Part shown: piece after piece, positions 51,318 through 59,746 of the stretch
Position numbering within the stretch: the stretch's first letter is position 1
Layout: every line of letters begins with the position of its first letter
Source of the DNA: Methylocystis sp. ATCC 49242
GTDB taxonomy: Bacteria > Pseudomonadota > Alphaproteobacteria > Rhizobiales > Beijerinckiaceae
Direction: 5' to 3'
NCBI RefSeq assembly: GCF_000188155.2
Contig: NZ_KE124774.1
Span: forward strand, 99,501-163,500
Length of the DNA: 64,000 bases
Program-made: the position numbers and the translations under genes
The notes under the pieces: model-generated
Seen by the model: only the letters and a program-made list of their open reading frames with translations
Databases searched by the model: none
What the model was told of the DNA's origin: nothing

Positions 51318-53093
51318 TCAAAGAGCCTGACGCCCCGCGAGAATTCGCTCGTAAAGCGACGAATCCAAGGCAACATATATAGGGCTGTCGGGCGGCGCGA
51401 AAAAGACAGGGTCCTCGATCGCTCGGGGGTCGAAACCCTGCGCCGAGAGTTCACGCTTGCGGTGCTTGAATGTGTCGGTAATTTCAAGCTTCCGTGACAG
51501 GCGGATGAACAGCGGGCGCGCGTAAGGCGGAAGACTTGCGTCGAGATGCGCCCGTAGCGCTGCGCTGTCGAAGGAATCGTCGACGACGATCGCCGCCATG
51601 CCGGCGCGGCCGTCGCGACCGGGGACCTCGACGCCATAGATATTGACGTCGAGCACGCCGGGGCAGGCGGAGATGACCTGCGCCACTTCCGCCGTCGCGA
51701 CGTTTTCGCCCTTCCAGCGAAATGTGTCGCCGACGCGATCGACGAAATAAATGAAACCGCGCCCGTCCTTGCGCATCAGATCGCCGCTGCGCATCCAGGC
51801 GTCGCCGTCTTGAAACACATTGCGCAATATCTTTTTCTCCGATGCGGCCGGGTCGAGATAGCCCTCGAAATCCTTCGAGATCCGCGCGATCGCCTCGCCG
51901 GCTTCATCGGGCGCGCAAAGCTGACAGAATCCGTCTTCGCCACGAAGCGGCGCGTCGGCGTCCATGTCGTATCGGATGATGCGCACGGCGTTGTGCGCGG
52001 CGAGAAAACCCGGGATACGGCCGATGGCGCCGGGCTCGCCCTCGACATTGTAGAGCGAGAAATTGCTTTCCGTCGCAGCATAAAACTCGATGATGCGCGG
52101 AATGGCGAAACGTTCGGCGAATGCCCGCCAGACCTCCGGCCGCAGACCATTGCCGACCACGAGCCGCAGCCGATGTTTTTTCTCCGCCTCGCAGGCGGGA
52201 GCGTGAGCAAGATAGCGGCAGAGCTCGCCGATATACTGGAATAATGTGCAATTGTGCGTGACGACGTCGCTCCAGAACGCGCTTGCCGAAAAGCGCTCAC
52301 GCAACACGACCGACCCGCCGCCGAGAAGCGTCGCCCAGACCGCGACCACGCCGCCAACGGAATGATAGAGCGGCAGGCAATCATACATTCTGTCTTCAGG
52401 CGTTACGTCGAGCAGACCGCAAAACCACAGCGCCCAGTTCATGACGCGGCGATGCGAGACGATGGCGGCCTTTGGCAATCCCGTCGTGCCGGAGGTGTAA
52501 ATATAAAGAGCGTGATCCGAAAGCGTCGGCTGTTCGCCTTCATCGAGGTTCGGAGGCGCGTCCGACTGCGCCGCCAGTTCATGGTTCAGTCTTTCATCCG
52601 CCACGACAAGTCGCGCGGAGGAGGCGCAATCGCGTAACGCCTCCTGGCAAGCGCCGGCATATCTCGACGAAGCGATGACGAGACGCGGTGACGCGATGTC
52701 GAGACAATGCGCCAGCGCGCCGCCCGTCAGATTCACATTGACGAGCGCCACGACGACGCCGATGCGCGTGAGCCCGAGCCAGATCGCGATATAATCAGCG
52801 CGACCCTCCATCATCAGGGCGACGACGTCGCCTTTCGAGAGTCCCTGCTTGCGCACCCAATGCGCGTAACGCGAAGATCTCCGCGCCAATTCCCGAAAGG
52901 TGAAATTCTCCCGTTCCGAAAAAAGGGCAGGGGCGTCACAGCGCGCCTCGGCAACCTCATCGAATGCAACTGCAAGTGTGCGGCGCTTGTCCTGTTCGAT
53001 CGTCGCGGTGAGTTTAAGCGCGCGCAGCCAGTCCTTGTTAACGGATTGGGCGCCTTTGGCGGGCGGACGCGACGCCATGTCAAATGCTTTCAT
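51318..53093 (-). CDS. FATP/FadD-type acyl-CoA synthetase
   Basis: The 591-residue AMP-forming ligase resembles long/very-long-chain acyl-CoA synthetases of the fatty-acid-transport-protein group. Motifs: YIYTSGTTGLPKAAIVSHRR (A3 phosphate loop), EFYAATESNFSLYNVEG, GDLMRKDGRGFIYFVDRVGDTFRWKGENVATAEV (A7-A8) and KLEITDTFKHRKRELSAQGFDP with the catalytic Lys near the end. Start ATG 53093 (MKAFDMASRPP) or 53078; the frame extends to 53327, overlapping the next gene's start, and is not used. It is oriented away from the metY cluster with a 217-bp gap between them. Confidence 0.85.
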   Translation of the reverse strand: MKAFDMASRPPAKGAQSVNKDWLRALKLTATIEQDKRRTLAVAFDEVAEARCDAPALFSERENFTFRELARRSSRYAHWVRKQGLSKGDVVALMMEGRADYIAIWLGLTRIGVVVALVNVNLTGGALAHCLDIASPRLVIASSRYAGACQEALRDCASSARLVVADERLNHELAAQSDAPPNLDEGEQPTLSDHALYIYTSGTTGLPKAAIVSHRRVMNWALWFCGLLDVTPEDRMYDCLPLYHSVGGVVAVWATLLGGGSVVLRERFSASAFWSDVVTHNCTLFQYIGELCRYLAHAPACEAEKKHRLRLVVGNGLRPEVWRAFAERFAIPRIIEFYAATESNFSLYNVEGEPGAIGRIPGFLAAHNAVRIIRYDMDADAPLRGEDGFCQLCAPDEAGEAIARISKDFEGYLDPAASEKKILRNVFQDGDAWMRSGDLMRKDGRGFIYFVDRVGDTFRWKGENVATAEVAQVISACPGVLDVNIYGVEVPGRDGRAGMAAIVVDDSFDSAALRAHLDASLPPYARPLFIRLSRKLEITDTFKHRKRELSAQGFDPRAIEDPVFFAPPDSPIYVALDSSLYERILAGRQAL

Positions 53094-53310
53094 CGACAGG
53101 AACCCGATGGTTAACGCACGGCCGGCCCGCGTCCGTAATCCACTGAAGTAATTAGCCTTCCCCGACCGTAAAAGGAAGCCGCGCTTATTGTTAGGGTTAC
53201 GCTGCGCTTTTGCTCGCCGCCACGGATGAAAGCCGCTTAAATGTTTAAATGAATTTTCCTCATCCGCGTCGATCAGGGTTCGAAACGCCGAAGAGGAGAC
53301 GAACCGGCGC

Positions 53311-54648
53311 ATGCCGCAGGGGTTCAAAAAGATGCGAAATGAAACGATCGCCGTTCACGGCGGCTACGACGGCGACCCGACCACCCGGGCCGTCGCGGTG
53401 CCGATCTATCAGACTGTCGCCTATGAATTCGACAGCGCAGATCACGCAGCGGCGCTTTTTGATCTCGAGGAGGAAGGCTTTCGCTACAGCCGCATCGCGA
53501 ACCCGACGACCGCGGTTCTGGAGCGGCGGGTCGCAGAACTCGAAGGCGGCGTCGGCGCGCTCGCGACCGCGACGGGGCAGGCCGCTTTATATTACGCATT
53601 CGCCAACGTGGCCGACAGCGGCGGAAACATCGTCTCCGCCCCAACGCTTTATGGGACGACGCATACGCTCCTGCAGCACGTGATGGCGCGCCAGGGCGTG
53701 AGCGTGCGCTTCGCCGCAAGCGACTCGCCCGACGATATGGCGCGCGCTATCGACGCAGACACCAAGGCGCTATTTTGTGAAAGCGTCGGCAACCCTGCCG
53801 GCAATATATGCGACATGTCCGCGTTGGCCGATGTCGCACATGCGCATGGCGCGCCGCTTATCGTCGACAACACGGTGGCGACGCCGATCCTCATGCGTCC
53901 GATCGAACATGGCGCCGACATCATCGTTCATTCCATGACCAAATTCATGGGCGGACATGGCGCGACGCTCGGGGGGATCATCGTCGACAGCGGGCGCTTT
54001 CCTTGGAGCAAATATCCGCAACGTTTCTCGACCTTTTGTGAGCCGGACAAGTCATATCATGGCCTCGTCTATGTCGACCGCTTCGGACAAGGAGCCTATA
54101 TCGCCCGCGCGCGCAGCGTCTATCAGCGCACGACCGGCGCGGTCCTCTCGCCGCTCAATGCATTCCTCTTGTTACAGGGGCTGGAAACCGTGGCGCTGCG
54201 CGTCGAGCGACATGTCGACAACGCGCGCAAGGTCGCGGAATTTCTCCGGGACGATCCGCGAGTCGCATGGGCGAATTACGCAGGCTTTCCAGATAGCGCC
54301 TATTTCGAACTCGCTCAAAAATATCTGAGGGGTCGCGTTCCTTCTCTTCTCACATTTGGTGTGAAGGGCGGACTGGAATCCGGGAAGCGTTTTTACGACC
54401 AGCTTCGACTCATAAAGCGTCTCGTCAATATCGGCGATGCAAAATCGCTCGCTTGCCATCCGGCGTCGACGACGCATCGACAAATGTCGCGTCAGGAACA
54501 GGCAAGCGCTGGCGTGACGCCGGAGATGTTGCGCCTCAGCATCGGCATCGAGCATATCGACGACATCATCGAGGACATCGACCGGGCGCTTGCGGCGGCG
54601 GCGAATTGCGGCGCCTCTTCGCACGAACTTATGGAGAACGCGGTATGA
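53311..54648 (+). CDS. O-acetyl/succinyl-homoserine sulfhydrylase family PLP enzyme (MetY-like)
   Basis: The 445-residue Cys/Met-metabolism PLP enzyme has pyridoxal Lys 211 in HSMTKFMGGHG, substrate-loop RYSRIANPTTAVLE and ATGQAALYYAF, and DNTVATPILMRPIEHGAD. Such enzymes replace the gamma-acyl group of an activated homoserine with a thiol or another nucleophile. It is translationally coupled (ATGA) to a MetA-like acyltransferase that would make its substrate. As the first gene of a biosynthetic cluster it may serve a specialised gamma-substituted amino acid rather than methionine. ATG 53332 (MRNETIAVHGG) is an alternative start. Confidence 0.88.
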   Translation: MPQGFKKMRNETIAVHGGYDGDPTTRAVAVPIYQTVAYEFDSADHAAALFDLEEEGFRYSRIANPTTAVLERRVAELEGGVGALATATGQAALYYAFANVADSGGNIVSAPTLYGTTHTLLQHVMARQGVSVRFAASDSPDDMARAIDADTKALFCESVGNPAGNICDMSALADVAHAHGAPLIVDNTVATPILMRPIEHGADIIVHSMTKFMGGHGATLGGIIVDSGRFPWSKYPQRFSTFCEPDKSYHGLVYVDRFGQGAYIARARSVYQRTTGAVLSPLNAFLLLQGLETVALRVERHVDNARKVAEFLRDDPRVAWANYAGFPDSAYFELAQKYLRGRVPSLLTFGVKGGLESGKRFYDQLRLIKRLVNIGDAKSLACHPASTTHRQMSRQEQASAGVTPEMLRLSIGIEHIDDIIEDIDRALAAAANCGASSHELMENAV

Positions 54649-55592
54649 CGTCGACTTGCCCCGAAAGCGACGACGTCATCGAAGTCGCTCTCGTCAACAA
54701 CATGCCCGATCAGGCGCTGCCGGCGACGCAGAGGCAGTTTTCGAGTCTCGTACAATTGGGAGCCCGGGGTCGTCGCGTCCAATGGCGTTGCTATGCGTTG
54801 CCGGGAGTCGAAAGAAGTGAGACGGCAAGGCGATATCTCGAGCGCAGCCATGAAGACATCGGGGCGCTTTATCGGCGGGGCGCCCATGCATTGATCGTAA
54901 CGGGCGCCGAGCCGCGAGCCGCGCGTCTTGACGAGGAGCCCTATTGGCCAGATTTGCAGTGTCTGGTCGACTGGGCGCGCGAGAATACCTTATCAACGAT
55001 CTGGTCATGCCTCGCCGCTCATGCGGCAGTGTTGCATCTCGACGGAATAGAGCGCCGTCGCGCAAGCAAGAAGATCAGTGGGGTCTATACATTCAAAACA
55101 ACCGCGCAGGATTGGATACATGATCCAGGCGCACCGGAAATCACGGTCGCTCACTCACGTTACAATGACGTCGTGCGTGAGGAGCTGGAGGATCGCGGAT
55201 ATCATATCGCGTCGCATTCAGAGGAGGTCGGCGTTGACGTCTTCTGGCGGCGCGAGCCGAGCTTGTTTTTGTTTCTTCAGGGACATCCGGAATATGACGC
55301 CGATACGCTGCTGAAGGAATATCGTCGCGATGTCCTGCGGTTCCTTTCCGGTCGGCGAGACGATTATCCTTGTGAGCCGGAAAATTTCTTCGCGCCAGAA
55401 ACCTCCGAGAAACTCTCCGCATTGCGCGCGGCGGTTATGAACGGCCTCGAAGATGACGCGGAGAAGAGGCTTACGCAAATACTGTCGATGGAAAAATGTC
55501 GCGCGGCATGGTCGGATGATGCGACGCGACTCTACCGCAGATGGCTGAAAGCTGTTGCGCGGCAGATGGAAACAAGGCGCGAGATCGCATGA
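54645..55592 (+). CDS. MetA-like homoserine O-acyltransferase, divergent
   Basis: The 315-residue glutamine-amidotransferase-like fold is homologous to MetA: VALVNNMPDQALPATQRQF, YWPDLQCLVDWAREN, nucleophile Cys 122 (IWSCLAAHAAVLHLDG), KKISGVY, HSRYNDV and QGHPEYDAD (His 214, Glu 216). The acyl-donor selector position, Glu (acetyl) or Gly (succinyl) in characterised MetA enzymes, aligns with Arg 94 here, and the usual CW following the nucleophile is CL, so donor or acceptor may differ. ATG 54645 overlaps the MetY stop. The mRNA ends at a strong hairpin 15 nt downstream. Confidence 0.82.
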   Translation: MTSTCPESDDVIEVALVNNMPDQALPATQRQFSSLVQLGARGRRVQWRCYALPGVERSETARRYLERSHEDIGALYRRGAHALIVTGAEPRAARLDEEPYWPDLQCLVDWARENTLSTIWSCLAAHAAVLHLDGIERRRASKKISGVYTFKTTAQDWIHDPGAPEITVAHSRYNDVVREELEDRGYHIASHSEEVGVDVFWRREPSLFLFLQGHPEYDADTLLKEYRRDVLRFLSGRRDDYPCEPENFFAPETSEKLSALRAAVMNGLEDDAEKRLTQILSMEKCRAAWSDDATRLYRRWLKAVARQMETRREIA

Positions 55593-55606
55593 AGGCAGAT
55601 CTGCAC

Positions 55607-55640
55607 GGCTGAGACGCATCTGCGTCTCAGCCGAATTTTA
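55607..55640 (+). terminator. Terminator of the metY-metA pair
   Basis: A perfect 11-bp stem, GGCTGAGACGC (55607-55617), loop ATCT, GCGTCTCAGCC (55622-55632), then GAATTTTATTT. It also lies just past the end of the convergent carrier-protein gene. Confidence 0.82.
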
Positions 55641-55642
55641 TT

Positions 55643-55894
55643 TCAGCCGCCTAGATCATGCACAAGCAATTCTATGCTTTCGATCGTCCTGAAATTGGCT
55701 GGCACGAGTTTTGAGCCTGGTATCGTCAGATCGAATTCGGCCTCTATCGACAGCATGAGATTGACCATGTCCATCGACGTCAGACCGAGAGACTGCAGAT
55801 CCTGATCGCGTCGGATGACCCCAAAATCCTTAATGAATCCGCCCACGATCGCACTGATGCGATCGGTTTTTGTCTGGCTTGGGACGTCCAGCAT
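55643..55894 (-). CDS. Acyl/aminoacyl carrier protein 1
   Basis: The 83-residue stand-alone carrier protein has phosphopantetheine site Ser 40 in SLGLTSMDMVNLMLSIEAEFDLTIP; the usual GxDS(L/M) reads GLTSMDM. Helices 2-4 follow normally (ANFRTIESIELLVHDLGG). ATG 55894 has GATGAGAAA upstream; the longer frame adds an Arg-rich stretch and is rejected. Encoded divergently from the dehydrogenase and amino acid:[carrier protein] ligase, it is the probable partner they charge and modify. Fatty-acid ACP is unlikely: no fab genes are near. Confidence 0.83.
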   Translation of the reverse strand: MLDVPSQTKTDRISAIVGGFIKDFGVIRRDQDLQSLGLTSMDMVNLMLSIEAEFDLTIPGSKLVPANFRTIESIELLVHDLGG

Positions 55895-56132
55895 TTTCTC
55901 ATCCAATGTTGTTCGGCGCGAGCGCCTTCGGTGATTGTCAATTGGTAGAGATTGAGCTCGAAAACGTAAAGATCGGTTACGCAAATACATTACAATTGCC
56001 GAGGTTAACCTTTATGCGTTCAATTTGAGAAACAACGTGGATTATTCCGGATTGTGCGCCTAATCTGGAATGGTCACGTTGAAGGTTGTTTTAGGCGTGC
56101 GCGCACTGCGCGCTTATCGGATGAGGCGCATC

Positions 56133-57353
56133 ATGTCCACGACAGGACTGTCTCTGGCGGTTGATGGGAAGCATGGATCGTCTGAACCGGCAGAGGAATT
56201 GAGGTCGCGGATCAACGCCGCTGTCGCAGTGGCGGAAAAATTTGCTGACATCGTCGACCGCGAAGCGCGCTTCCCGAAGGAAGCTTTCGATGAATTGCGC
56301 GCCCTGCGCCTGCTTGGAATTCTCCTGCCGCAAGCATGCGGAGGCGAAGAGCGCAGCGTCTCCGACGCAGCGCAGGTTTGTTATGCATTGGGCCGCGTCT
56401 GCTCATCGACGGCGATGATTTACGCCATGCATTCTGCAAACGTCGCTTGTGTGGTCAACCATGCCGATAGACATGAGCGCTTCGAATACTATCTGCGTCG
56501 CATCGGCGCTGAGCAAATGTTACTCGCTTCGTCGACCACGGAAGGGCAGAATGGCGCAAATGTGCGCTCCAGCGCTTCCGCGATCATTCGTGACGGCACC
56601 CGTGTTTCGTTGAATCGCGACGCCTCTGTCGTGTCATATGGTCTGGCCGCAGACGCGATCGTAACGACTGCGCGACGTTCCCAGGAATCGCTGCCGACCG
56701 ATCAGGTTCTGGCTCTGTTTTTCAAGGACGATTATTCCCTGTCGCGGACGGTTCACTGGGATGTGATGGGGATGCGGGGCACATGCAGCGAGGGTTTTCA
56801 ACTGGAGGCGGCCGGGGAAAGCGAGCAAGTTCTGAGCGAACCGTATGAGAGGATTCACCGTCGCACGATGATGCCGGTTACGCATCTTCTCTGGGCCGCA
56901 TGTTGGTCTGGAATCGCGGCTGGAGCAGTTGCGCGCGCGCAGGGGTTCGTCCGAAAAGTCGCGCGCGCCGCCAAGGGAAATCTGCCGCCAGGCGCGCCGC
57001 TCGCAACGCAGGCGTCTTTATCATTGATGAATCTCATCGGCGTGGTTGAATCGGCGATCGCAGATTATTCGGCGCGAGCGAAAGATGACGCCGCGCTCGA
57101 TGACATGGCGTTTCAAACATCTTTGAATCTTCTCAAGGTGAGTGCGTCGGAGTTGTCGATCTCGACCGTGATGCATGCGTTCAACGTCTGCGGGATCGCG
57201 GGGTTTCGTAATGACAGCGAATTCAGCATTGCGCGACCACTTCGGGACATTCTGTCTTCCTCGGTCATGATCAATAATCATCGGATTCTAGCGAATGTCG
57301 GCGCATCCTGCCTGGTCGGCGGAGTGCCGGAGACAATCTCGCGCGCAAGGTGA
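56133..57353 (+). CDS. Acyl-CoA-dehydrogenase-like flavoprotein of the carrier-protein cluster
   Basis: The 406-residue protein has ACAD-fold features: FADIVDREARFPKEAFDELRALRLLGILLP, the FAD-domain strand SSTTEGQNGANVRSSASAI, FFKDDYSLSRTVHWDVMGMRGTCSEGF and the C-terminal FNVCGIAGFRNDSEFSIARPLRDILSSSVMINNHRILAN. The YEGT catalytic-Glu motif of the FadE-like protein at 7600-9330 is absent, so the base or the reaction differs (dehydrogenation or flavin hydroxylation). Homologous flavoproteins act on carrier-bound amino acids. ATG 56133 follows GATGAGG; ATG 56070 is possible. The ligase gene follows by 43 nt, so they are likely co-transcribed. Confidence 0.78.
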   Translation: MSTTGLSLAVDGKHGSSEPAEELRSRINAAVAVAEKFADIVDREARFPKEAFDELRALRLLGILLPQACGGEERSVSDAAQVCYALGRVCSSTAMIYAMHSANVACVVNHADRHERFEYYLRRIGAEQMLLASSTTEGQNGANVRSSASAIIRDGTRVSLNRDASVVSYGLAADAIVTTARRSQESLPTDQVLALFFKDDYSLSRTVHWDVMGMRGTCSEGFQLEAAGESEQVLSEPYERIHRRTMMPVTHLLWAACWSGIAAGAVARAQGFVRKVARAAKGNLPPGAPLATQASLSLMNLIGVVESAIADYSARAKDDAALDDMAFQTSLNLLKVSASELSISTVMHAFNVCGIAGFRNDSEFSIARPLRDILSSSVMINNHRILANVGASCLVGGVPETISRAR

Positions 57354-57396
57354 GCCAGATAACTGACTGAACGATCCGGACAAGAGGGGAACGAGG

Positions 57397-58320
57397 ATGG
57401 ATATCGACACGCACACGACCCGTTCGCCAGTAGATGACGAAGCATTACTCGATCGTTTGTTTCGTCCGATGGGAGTTGACGGCGTCTACGCCCGGACTCA
57501 TCTGTATGAAAATGTAGTGGACGCATTGCAGAGGCTGATCTCACGCCATCGCCCGGATGACGCAGAAGTGTTCCGCTTTCCTCCGGTCATGAGTTTGCGT
57601 CAGGTTGAGAAGGCAGGCTATCTGAATAGCTTCCCGCAGCTTCTTGGCTGTGTTTGCTGCTTGCACGGAACGGAGGCGGATATTTCCGCTGCTGTCAATA
57701 AGGCCAAGCATGGCGCCGACTGGACATGCGAGACGACGACCGCGGATCTAGTGTTGAGCCCAGCCGCTTGTTATCCCGTCTATCCAATCGCGGCGCAGAA
57801 CGGTCCGGTTTCGGCTCGCGGACTAATATTCGATGTTTCGGCGGATTGTTTCCGTCATGAGCCTTCGCGCGACGTCGATCGGTTACAGTCGTTCCGCATG
57901 CGCGAGTTCGTGCGGATCGGAGCGCCAGCCCAGATTGCCACATTTCGGGAACAATGGATGAGGAAGGCGGAGGCCATCGCAAGGGATTTGCGACTGCCCT
58001 ATGCCTTCGATCGGGCCAGCGATCCTTTCTTTGGTCGCGTTGGTCAATTGATGGCGGCGAACCAGATTGAGCAGGCGCTGAAATTTGAACTGCTCATACC
58101 TGTGCGCGCCGGCGGCGCACCGACCGCCTGCATGAGCTTCAACTATCATCGAGAGCACTTTGGTAAGACATGGGGCATCCTCGACGATAGTGGCGTGCAT
58201 GCGCACTCCGGCTGTGTCGCTTTCGGCATAGATCGGCTGGCGTTGGCGCTGTTTGCGACTCACGGTCTTCATCTGGAAGAGTGGCCGCGGCGAGTCGTCG
58301 ATATCCTGCAGCTCGGTTGA
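57397..58320 (+). CDS. Amino acid:[carrier protein] ligase (class II aaRS homologue)
   Basis: The 307-residue protein is related to seryl-tRNA synthetase catalytic cores but lacks a tRNA-binding domain, as in Bradyrhizobium Bll0957. Motif 2 is CFRHEPSRDVDRLQSFRMREFVRIG (151-175) and motif 3 GCVAFGIDRLALALF (272-286). A Cys-Glu-Cys zinc set is in place: C125 (SPAACYPVYP), E170 (MREFV) and C273 (HSGCVAFG). Such enzymes adenylate Gly or Ala and load the amino acid onto the phosphopantetheine of a small carrier protein. The ACP at 55643 is the natural acceptor. It is in the same transcript as the flavoprotein and the cupin. Confidence 0.87.
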   Translation: MDIDTHTTRSPVDDEALLDRLFRPMGVDGVYARTHLYENVVDALQRLISRHRPDDAEVFRFPPVMSLRQVEKAGYLNSFPQLLGCVCCLHGTEADISAAVNKAKHGADWTCETTTADLVLSPAACYPVYPIAAQNGPVSARGLIFDVSADCFRHEPSRDVDRLQSFRMREFVRIGAPAQIATFREQWMRKAEAIARDLRLPYAFDRASDPFFGRVGQLMAANQIEQALKFELLIPVRAGGAPTACMSFNYHREHFGKTWGILDDSGVHAHSGCVAFGIDRLALALFATHGLHLEEWPRRVVDILQLG

Positions 58321-58366
58321 TGGTGATCGAATTGAAATGGCCCACTCAAACTTAGGCAAAATAGGT

Positions 58367-58831
58367 ATGAGCACGACAAACAAGATCGTTTTCGACAGCG
58401 GTAGCGTCGAAATGCAACCATGCCCGATCAATCCGGCCTGGATAATCGAAGGCGCGCCGGTTGCTCGCAACTTCATTTTGTCACGAAGCGATGACGGCGG
58501 GGCGTGCACATTGATCTGGGATTGCACGGAAGGCGTATTCGATTGGTATTACGACATCGACGAGACCGTCTATGTGCTTGAGGGGTCGGTGATAGTGCGC
58601 GATGACGATCGTAATGAGCGACGCCTCGGTCCCGGTGATCATGCGTTTTTCCCCGCCGGCTCTCACGCTGTTTGGCGGGCCGAGTCTTACGTCAGGAAAG
58701 TAGCGTTTTGCCGTAATCCCGTTCCCAAACCGATCATGCTTGCGACGCGGATCGCGAAGAAGCTTGCCAAGCTGGCCGGCGGTGGAGGACGTGCGTTCGA
58801 CGCGGCGACGATGTTCGGCGGCGCGCAATAG
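58367..58831 (+). CDS. Cupin-domain protein (DUF861/EutQ-like)
   Basis: The 154-residue single-cupin protein has the DUF861 pattern INPAWIIEGAPVARNFILSRS, CTEGVFDWYYDIDETVYVLEGSVIVRDDD and RLGPGDHAFFPAGSHAVWRAESYVRKVAF. Of the usual metal-binding set only Glu (DETVYVLEG) and one His (GDHAFF, with SHAVW after it) are obvious, so metal binding is uncertain. Start 58367 (MSTTNK) or 58337. It may be an isomerase/epimerase-like helper or a stabiliser of a reactive intermediate. It lies between the ligase and aminotransferase in one run of genes. Confidence 0.8.
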   Translation: MSTTNKIVFDSGSVEMQPCPINPAWIIEGAPVARNFILSRSDDGGACTLIWDCTEGVFDWYYDIDETVYVLEGSVIVRDDDRNERRLGPGDHAFFPAGSHAVWRAESYVRKVAFCRNPVPKPIMLATRIAKKLAKLAGGGGRAFDAATMFGGAQ

Positions 58832-58848
58832 GATTGCCGGAGGTTGAG

Positions 58849-59745
58849 ATGGCGTTGCCGGTCGAGTTACGTTCGGTGTCGCAGACATGGACATATTATC
58901 AGGGAGAATGGCGTGACGGGAACACGCCGATTCTCGGCCCGCGCACACATGGGGCCTGGCTTGGCTCGATGGTTTTTGACGGTGCGCGGGCGTTCGAGGG
59001 CGTAACGCCGGATCTCGACCTTCATCTTGCTCGCGTCAATCATTCCGCAGCCGTAATGTTGCTCGAACCTTCCGTTACAGGCGATAGATGGCGAGAGCTT
59101 GTTGCGGATGGCTTACGACGTTTCGCACGTGACGCGCAGCTTTACATCCGGCCCATGTATTGGGCGGAGGAGGGCATTGGTGGTGGCGTGCGGTTCGAGC
59201 CGTCGTCGACAAATTGGTGCCTCACGATCTATGAAGCGCCGATGCCTGCGCCGAGAGGGGGGGCGGTGACGCTGTCGCCTTTCCGGCGTCCAGGCGCGGA
59301 GGTTGCGCCGACAGGCGCCAAAGCGAGTTGTCATTATGCTAACGGGTCGCGTGCGTTGTTCGAAGCCGCGAAGCGGGGATTCGACAATTGCCTGATGTGC
59401 GACATGCTCGGCAATGTTGCCGAATTCGCAAACTCCAACGCATTTCTGGTGAAGGATGGCGTGGTCTTTACACCGGCGCCGAATGGTACGTTTTTGAATG
59501 GCGTAACGCGGCAACGGGTGATCGGGCTATTGAGGGCCGACGGTGTCGAGGTTGTGGAGACAACGCTCGCCTATGCTGACTTCCTCGGCGCGGATGAAAT
59601 TTTCTCAACGGGCAATTTTCAAAAGGTGGCGCCGATATCGCGAATTGATGACCGTGAACTGAAAGCCGGCCCGATCTATAAGCGGGCGCGGTCATTGTAT
59701 TGGGACTTCGCTCATTCGCGAACGCCGATGCGCGCGGCGTCCTGA
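58849..59745 (+). CDS. Class IV (branched-chain-type) aminotransferase
   Basis: The 298-residue PLP enzyme of the IlvE/DAAT/PabC fold has WLGSMVFDGARAFEG, arginine-rich substrate part QLYIRPMYWAEEGIGGG, the PLP Lys in GAKASCHYANGSRALFEAAKRGFDNCLMCDMLGNVAEFANSNAFLVKDG, and cofactor-phosphate loop FLNGVTRQRVIGLL. ATG 58849 follows CCGGAGGTTGAG, which is preferred to TTG 58834. It ends the plus-strand run and meets the minus-strand ThDP enzyme tail to tail (1 nt apart). It likely interconverts a 2-oxo acid and an amino acid of the pathway. Confidence 0.88.
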   Translation: MALPVELRSVSQTWTYYQGEWRDGNTPILGPRTHGAWLGSMVFDGARAFEGVTPDLDLHLARVNHSAAVMLLEPSVTGDRWRELVADGLRRFARDAQLYIRPMYWAEEGIGGGVRFEPSSTNWCLTIYEAPMPAPRGGAVTLSPFRRPGAEVAPTGAKASCHYANGSRALFEAAKRGFDNCLMCDMLGNVAEFANSNAFLVKDGVVFTPAPNGTFLNGVTRQRVIGLLRADGVEVVETTLAYADFLGADEIFSTGNFQKVAPISRIDDRELKAGPIYKRARSLYWDFAHSRTPMRAAS

Positions 59746-59746
59746 G

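Noticed and set aside
53311-55592. Plain methionine biosynthesis operon
   Set aside because: Possible for metY-metA alone, but their adjacency to the carrier-protein genes and the altered MetA residues make a specialised role at least as likely; left open in the feature text.
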